Below, piece after piece: positions 6,350 to 9,865 of a DNA stretch of 9,865 bases. Made by a program: the position numbers and the translations under genes. Each line of letters starts with the position of its first letter. Position 1 is the stretch's first letter. Below the pieces are notes generated by a model. The model was not told the origin of the DNA. It worked only from the letters and a program-made list of their open reading frames with translations, and searched no databases. Source of the DNA: Desulfamplus sp. (GTDB lineage Bacteria; Desulfobacterota; Desulfobacteria; Desulfobacterales; Desulfobacteraceae); the NCBI GenBank assembly GCA_015231395.1, contig JADGBP010000056.1, positions 1-9,865 of the forward strand. Reading direction: 5' to 3'.

Positions 6350-6985
6350 CTATCTTATGAAATTAGTCATGGTTTTAACAACCTGCTCAGGTGCAGGAAC
6401 TTGTTTTTTACCCACCTCCATCACTTTCATCAACCATGCCATATTTTTCCCAAGAACCGACATTATCTGTTTACCTTCTCCGTCCTGCTCCATCTCTCCG
6501 GGATTCATGCCATGGGCAACATTCCAGTAGTTAGCACTGGGGAGTATCATTTCAGAATAAAGCAGATAGTGGTTTAGTGTATCAATAGTAGGAACGCCAC
6601 CTGAGCGTCTTACTGCAGCAACCGCAGCTCCTACTTTATGGCGAAGAAGTCCGTTATTCACAGAGATCACAAAAAAAGCTCTGTCAAGAAAGCATTTCAT
6701 TGTCCCTGCAACATCGGAAAAATAAACCGGAGAACCCAGAATAATTCCGTCAGCAGCTTTCATTTTCTGAATCCAATCATTGACTGGATCATCTTCAAAA
6801 GCACATTTTTCATTTTTATTTTTTACGCAGGTAAAACATGCGATGCATCCACGAACCTTCTCTTTACCCACATTGATAATCTCTGTTTCTATGCCCTGTT
6901 TTTCAAGTTCGGCAATCACTGTACTCAAAGAACCCGCAGTATTCCCTTTTTTTCTTGGACTTCCGTTAAAAGCTACAACTTTCAT
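6350..6985 (-). CDS. Flavodoxin-fold NAD(P)H-dependent FMN reductase / iron-sulfur flavoprotein
   Basis: A 211-residue cytoplasmic flavoprotein. The FMN phosphate loop is GSPRKKGNT (8-16) and GSPVYF (84-89) forms the second flavin contact, as in NADPH-dependent FMN reductases. Between them is C47-X2-C50-X2-C53-X7-C61, the compact cysteine spacing of iron-sulfur flavoproteins (Isf), so a 4Fe-4S cluster is plausible; many relatives are simply annotated flavodoxin family protein. Start ATG 6985 is well supported by AAAGGAG at 6992-6998 with a 6-nt spacer; an upstream in-frame ATG at 7006 lacks this. It ends 71 nt before the preferred oxidoreductase start and likely shares a transcript with it, so it may feed electrons to that enzyme or supply reduced flavin. 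The partnership is inferred from position only. Confidence 0.9.
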   Translation of the reverse strand: MKVVAFNGSPRKKGNTAGSLSTVIAELEKQGIETEIINVGKEKVRGCIACFTCVKNKNEKCAFEDDPVNDWIQKMKAADGIILGSPVYFSDVAGTMKCFLDRAFFVISVNNGLLRHKVGAAVAAVRRSGGVPTIDTLNHYLLYSEMILPSANYWNVAHGMNPGEMEQDGEGKQIMSVLGKNMAWLMKVMEVGKKQVPAPEQVVKTMTNFIR

Positions 6986-7114
6986 TTTAATCTCCTTTAT
7001 GTGCAATCCAAATAATTCAGGTTTTTTTTAAACAAAATCGATTTCAATTATTTGTTACTTAAGTAGGTTATTATTAGTTTTTTATTATTCAGGAATTTGA
7101 ATCCTGCAATAATT

Positions 7115-7127
7115 GCAGCGAAGCTGC
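7115..7127. terminator. Short hairpin after the phosphatase gene, possible terminator
   Basis: GCAGC-gaa-GCTGC forms a 5-bp stem directly after the phosphatase stop, and overlaps the palindrome CTGCAATAATTGCAG (7104-7118), so two folds compete. The only T-run (7132-7140) lies on the + strand side. For the leftward phosphatase transcript there is no U-run, so function as its terminator is weak. The rest of the 142-nt gap to the flavoprotein gene shows only A/T-rich sequence and a TACTTAAGTA palindrome. Confidence 0.3.
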
Positions 7128-7988
7128 CTATGTTTTTTTTTGTATGGTTTTAAGAGAATTATTTTTTATGAGTGTATCAATGTTCACCAGTTCAATGTCA
7201 TTTGCATCAAAAACAGGTTTTCCAAGCTCCACAATTGCTATGTGTCTGTCGCACAAACCCGCAAAAATACGAGATGTCTGTATGGTTACACATTTTCTGT
7301 CATACATCACCAGTGGTGCATAAGGATTATGACCTTTGATAAGAAGGTTTGACCTGAATGCACTCATGGAGCTGTCAAAATATTTACGAGTCCTCTTTTT
7401 TCTAAATGAGTTAGGGTAATTGACAACTTCTTTATTCTTTGTGTAATCTGCCCACAGACACTCTTTCAGTTCATGGCTGTGAAGATCAAAATTATCAAAG
7501 ATACTCTGATCTTCCGGCAACACACCATGAATACAGATAACATTATTGGATGTTGTTGCAATTAAAGGTAGAGATTCAAGAATATCACTGTAAAACATTT
7601 TATCATCACAATCTGACAAGTAATCCCAAAATTCGGCATCTCCAAAATCCACGTATTTTGAAGGGTTCAGGTCATGGTTTCCCATAAGCATAAAAATTTT
7701 ATCAGGATATCGAAGTTTCAACAGCAAGAGATATTCAAGAGTTGCGGTAGGGTAAGGAATCATGGATGGTGGACTTCTGTCAATATAGTCGCCGCAGATA
7801 ATTATTGTTGTATCGGATCTATTAAGAAAATAATTGTCAATGATAAATTTAATTGTTCTGCAATCGTTATGTAAATCCGAACAGACAATGCATTTGCCGG
7901 AATTTGCCGGTATTTTGACCCATCTTCCATCAGATTTGAACAACCTTAACAGCTCGTCTTTTTTATCAAACAAATCTGTTAATTCCAT
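7128..7988 (-). CDS. Calcineurin-like metallophosphoesterase (PPP-type serine/threonine phosphatase family)
   Basis: A 286-residue soluble phosphatase with the full two-metal signature: SDLH (D38, H40), GDYIDR (D67, D70, R71), GNHD (N104, H105), IHG (H154) and KGH (H220). The order and the LWAD and FRSNLLIKGHNPY stretches resemble PPP-family protein phosphatases and diadenosine tetraphosphatase-like enzymes more than nucleases. The substrate, phosphoprotein or nucleotide, cannot be assigned. I chose ATG 7988 because AGAGG lies about 7 nt upstream. An ATG at 8012 is in frame, but AGAGG lies only 1 nt from it, and it lies in a duplicate of the same 18-bp segment. It is the first gene of the leftward series, 142 nt before the flavoprotein gene and divergent from the chemoreceptor, and is probably its own transcription unit. 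Confidence 0.88.
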   Translation of the reverse strand: MELTDLFDKKDELLRLFKSDGRWVKIPANSGKCIVCSDLHNDCRTIKFIIDNYFLNRSDTTIIICGDYIDRSPPSMIPYPTATLEYLLLLKLRYPDKIFMLMGNHDLNPSKYVDFGDAEFWDYLSDCDDKMFYSDILESLPLIATTSNNVICIHGVLPEDQSIFDNFDLHSHELKECLWADYTKNKEVVNYPNSFRKKRTRKYFDSSMSAFRSNLLIKGHNPYAPLVMYDRKCVTIQTSRIFAGLCDRHIAIVELGKPVFDANDIELVNIDTLIKNNSLKTIQKKT

Positions 7989-7992
7989 CAAT

Positions 7993-8028
7993 ATGCCTCT
8001 TTTGTTCCTCATACCTCTTTTGTTCCCC
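7993..8028 (-). repeat. 18-bp direct repeat duplicating the phosphatase ribosome-binding region
   Basis: Segments 7993-8010 and 8011-8028 differ at two positions. Read leftward each carries GGAACAAAAGAGG, that is, a Shine-Dalgarno AGAGG, and the repeat keeps the reading frame (six codons). The inner copy is correctly spaced for ATG 7988; the outer copy brings an extra ATG at 8012 too close to its own AGAGG. Confidence 0.75.
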
Positions 8029-8224
8029 GAATTTTATCCTTGGATTCGTCCAAATAAATGGACATTGATTTTTTTTGAATTAATAGAGACAATAACATCA
8101 TAGAACGTTCCTCATGTTGAAAATTATGCCCTATTTTGAGTGTTTAAGCCAGATTTTTCCTAAACAAATTGTAAGAATGCAGAAAATTGAGAGTCAAGGC
8201 AATGTTTTGCTGCAACGGTCGAAT

Positions 8225-8330
8225 CGTAACCGTTCACTCCCCCCCCTCTGTTTTGATAGTCAAAATAGCTAAGTGCCTGATTTTTATATAACCCAATTTT
8301 GTATTGGGGAGGGGGGAGTGAACGGTTACG
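8225..8330. mobile_element. MITE-like element, 106 bp, with terminal inverted repeats and target duplication
   Basis: The ends are perfect 20-bp inverted repeats, starting CGTAACCGTTCACTCC (8225-8244 against 8311-8330). Immediately outside, TCGAAT stands on both sides (8219-8224 and 8331-8336; extendable to TCGAATC by sharing one base), as expected of a target-site duplication. Inside is a second hairpin CCCAAT/ATTGGG (8292-8308). There is no transposase gene, so it would be non-autonomous and moved in trans. As RNA it would form a long C-rich/G-rich hairpin and could also act as a bidirectional terminator. The parent transposon is unknown. Confidence 0.7.
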
Positions 8331-8481
8331 TCGAATCAAAACAACAAAGGTATTGATCATGGACTGTTTAAAAAGTATTTTTCTCCTTGAATTATCCATT
8401 AAGGTATTTTAGAGTGCTTTCGTTCATTAATCAATTTGTTCTATAGTTTTCCAGACCAGTAAATTGGCAGTCACTATCAGC

Positions 8482-8532
8482 CACACCCCCACCCCTTTAT
8501 TTTTTTCAACATAAGTAAGTGTCTGATTCTAA
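8482..8532. repeat. Degenerate relative of the left half of the MITE-like element
   Basis: CACACCCCCACCCC followed after a T-rich stretch by AAGTAAGTGTCTGATTCT resembles, in the same order and similar spacing, the CACTCCCCCCCC and TAGCTAAGTGCCTGATTTT of 8236-8284. No right-hand inverted repeat or target duplication is recognisable, so it is a decayed or partial copy. It lies 57 nt before the chemoreceptor start and may overlap its promoter. Confidence 0.45.
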
Positions 8533-8588
8533 GCCTCTACAATAATAACCTTTTAGTAAAAACTTTTATGTTAAGGAGAAAAACAATC

Positions 8589-9865
8589 ATGAATCTGAAA
8601 GATATGTCCATTAATACGAAGATGATGGTAATGCCAGCAATAACACTACTGCTGCTTGTTGCGGTTGGCTGGCAGGGAATCCAGGGGATAAAAGCCGAGT
8701 CTGAAGAGGCGGAAAAACTGGAGAGCATAATGGATCTTAACACTGTTATTATGCAGCGAGAAATTGACCATTTGCAATGGACTTGTGGAGTAAGTGCCTT
8801 TTTGATTGATCATACCAAAAAAGATCTTACCGTAGAAACAGACGGGAATCTTTGTAAACTTGGTCGTTGGCTCGAAGACAGTCAAAGTATGGAAGATGCC
8901 TATAAAATGGTGCCTGAAATGATGGAACTTGTCGAAATCATGAAAGCAGATCATATTAAACTTCATGAGAGTGCTACAGCAATACGTAAAATTCTTGAAG
9001 AAAATCAGGGAGATCGTGCAAAATCTCAAGTCGCTCTGTCAGATATATATCAGAAGTCCACAGTACCTGCCCTTGCAATGGTACGCCAAGCATTGAACAA
9101 AATATCTGAAAAGATTGAAATTAAAGTCAAATTGAATAAAGTGCAGATTCATGAAATAGAACGGGCTACAAGGCGTAATATATTGATATTTATTGTCATT
9201 GCTATTATTATTGGAGTGGCAGTCAGTATTGTTGTTTCAAGGATGATGTCGGGTCAAATCAGACAGGCAGTCAGCTTTGCAGATGCTCTTGCTGGCGGCG
9301 ATTTTTCCCAAACTCTAAATATATCGCAAAAAGATGAAGTCGGAGTATTGGCTAATGCTCTGAACGGAATTGCTAAAAGTTTGCGGATAATGGTCAATGA
9401 AATTAGGATAGGAAGCAGATCTCTTTCTGCGGCTTCCGCTACGCTGTCTGAGGTTTCCGTACAGATGTCAAGTGGAGCAGAACAGACTGCAATGAATGCA
9501 AATACAGTTGCCTCCGCATCCGAAGAGACAAGTGCCAGTATGGATTCTGTAGCTGCAGCAACCGGTCAGACTGCGACTAATGTCAATATGGTGGCTGCTT
9601 CGGCAGAAGAGATGATGTCAACCATAAATGAAATATCCACCAATACGGCAAAAACCAGTCAAATGGCTGGAAAAGCAAGCCAGAGGGCAAATCAGGCATC
9701 ATTAAGGGTTGATGAGCTTGGCAATTCCGTACTGGAAATAAGCAAGGTAACTGAAACGATTACAGAAATATCTGAACAGACCAATCTGCTTGCCCTGAAC
9801 GCAACTATTGAGGCAGCCCGTGCCGGAGAGGCAGGCAAAGGCTTTGCTGTAGTTGCAAATGAAAT
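8589..9865 (+). CDS. Methyl-accepting chemotaxis protein with N-terminal CZB-like zinc-binding sensor, 3' end off the window
   Basis: A membrane chemoreceptor; 425 residues are visible. A short cytoplasmic start is followed by TM1 (about 11-28), a sensor region (30-196), TM2 (about 197-217), HAMP (about 218-272) and the signalling coiled coil. The signature hairpin tip [24 protein letters not shown] is at 393-416; the frame runs off the edge at GFAVVANE. Sensor residues H61 (DHLQW), C89 (CKLGRW) and H122/H126 (DHIKLHESA) reproduce the 3His/1Cys pattern of the chemoreceptor zinc-binding (CZB) domain, here between two membrane helices rather than in the usual C-terminal cytoplasmic place. The ligand (Zn2+ or a zinc-reactive signal) is inferred. 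The frame has no stop from 8589 to the end. AAGGAG at 8573-8578 is 10 nt from the ATG. It would signal through CheA/CheW, not seen here. Confidence 0.93.
   Translation, partial: MNLKDMSINTKMMVMPAITLLLLVAVGWQGIQGIKAESEEAEKLESIMDLNTVIMQREIDHLQWTCGVSAFLIDHTKKDLTVETDGNLCKLGRWLEDSQSMEDAYKMVPEMMELVEIMKADHIKLHESATAIRKILEENQGDRAKSQVALSDIYQKSTVPALAMVRQALNKISEKIEIKVKLNKVQIHEIERATRRNILIFIVIAIIIGVAVSIVVSRMMSGQIRQAVSFADALAGGDFSQTLNISQKDEVGVLANALNGIAKSLRIMVNEIRIGSRSLSAASATLSEVSVQMSSGAEQTAMNANTVASASEETSASMDSVAAATGQTATNVNMVAASAEEMMSTINEISTNTAKTSQMAGKASQRANQASLRVDELGNSVLEISKVTETITEISEQTNLLALNATIEAARAGEAGKGFAVVANE

Larger units (their letters stand above)
7989..8588. other. Divergent intergenic region between phosphatase and chemoreceptor
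   Basis: This 600-nt stretch holds no convincing gene. From left to right: the 18-bp duplication at the phosphatase start; a weak GTCCA/TGGAC hairpin (8048-8063) followed by eight T (8069-8076) that resembles a + strand terminator with no gene in front of it; A/T-rich sequence; the MITE-like element (8225-8330); more A/T-rich sequence; a degenerate relative of that element (8482-8532); and AAGGAG at 8573-8578 for the chemoreceptor. Promoters for both genes must lie here but I could not identify confident -35/-10, sigma-28 or sigma-54 boxes. Confidence 0.5.

Noticed and set aside
8048..8076. Hairpin plus T-run resembling a + strand terminator
   Set aside because: The stem is only 5 bp, the T-run is offset by five bases, and no rightward gene ends before it.
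8160..8399. A 79-codon minus-strand open frame across the MITE
   Set aside because: It reads straight through both inverted repeats of the element, has no ribosome-binding site and no recognisable domain; it is a chance frame.

Overview
The window is AT-rich bacterial chromosome. Protein content (a UbiA-type prenyltransferase of the kind found in menaquinone-using bacteria, a receiver-cyclase fusion, an HDOD protein, a FadH-like flavin/Fe-S oxidoreductase paired with a small flavoprotein, and a chemoreceptor with an N-terminal zinc-binding-type sensor) together with abundant short tandem repeats suggests an anaerobic, motile delta-proteobacterium (Desulfobacterota, Desulfobacterales-like). 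That placement is inference from protein resemblance only; there is no rRNA or other marker here.

Layout. Seven genes run leftward: a calcineurin-type phosphatase (7128-7988), a flavodoxin-fold Fe-S flavoprotein (6350-6985), a FadH/old-yellow-enzyme oxidoreductase (4233-6278), a receiver + class III adenylate cyclase (2807-4183), an HDOD protein (1745-2587), a UbiA-family prenyltransferase (753-1697), and the start of asnA (1-647, cut by the window edge). Flavoprotein, oxidoreductase and cyclase are closely spaced and probably co-transcribed; HDOD and UbiA are also close (47 nt). A 219-nt repeat-rich gap separates cyclase from HDOD. A methyl-accepting chemotaxis protein (8589 onward, cut by the window edge) runs rightward, divergent from the phosphatase across a 600-nt non-coding region holding a 106-bp MITE-like element with perfect 20-bp terminal inverted repeats and a 6-7 bp target duplication.

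How the genes may work together. Flavoprotein and oxidoreductase form a plausible redox pair acting on an enoate or dienoyl-CoA-like substrate. The cyclase would turn a phosphorylation signal into cAMP, and the HDOD protein is another signalling output protein. UbiA and AsnA are housekeeping enzymes (quinone and asparagine synthesis). The chemoreceptor is a separate sensory unit. No CRISPR array, defence island, tRNA, rRNA or complete insertion sequence was seen.

The most distinctive feature is repeated tandem amplification. Six arrays occur in 6.5 kb, all with periods that are multiples of three (9, 12, 18, 21, 24 and 39 bp). Four sit at the 5' ends of genes, where they duplicate the ribosome-binding site and start (oxidoreductase, phosphatase) or add repetitive N-terminal tails (cyclase, UbiA). 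One lies inside the cyclase catalytic domain and one is intergenic. This looks like slippage tolerated, or selected, only when it keeps the reading frame.
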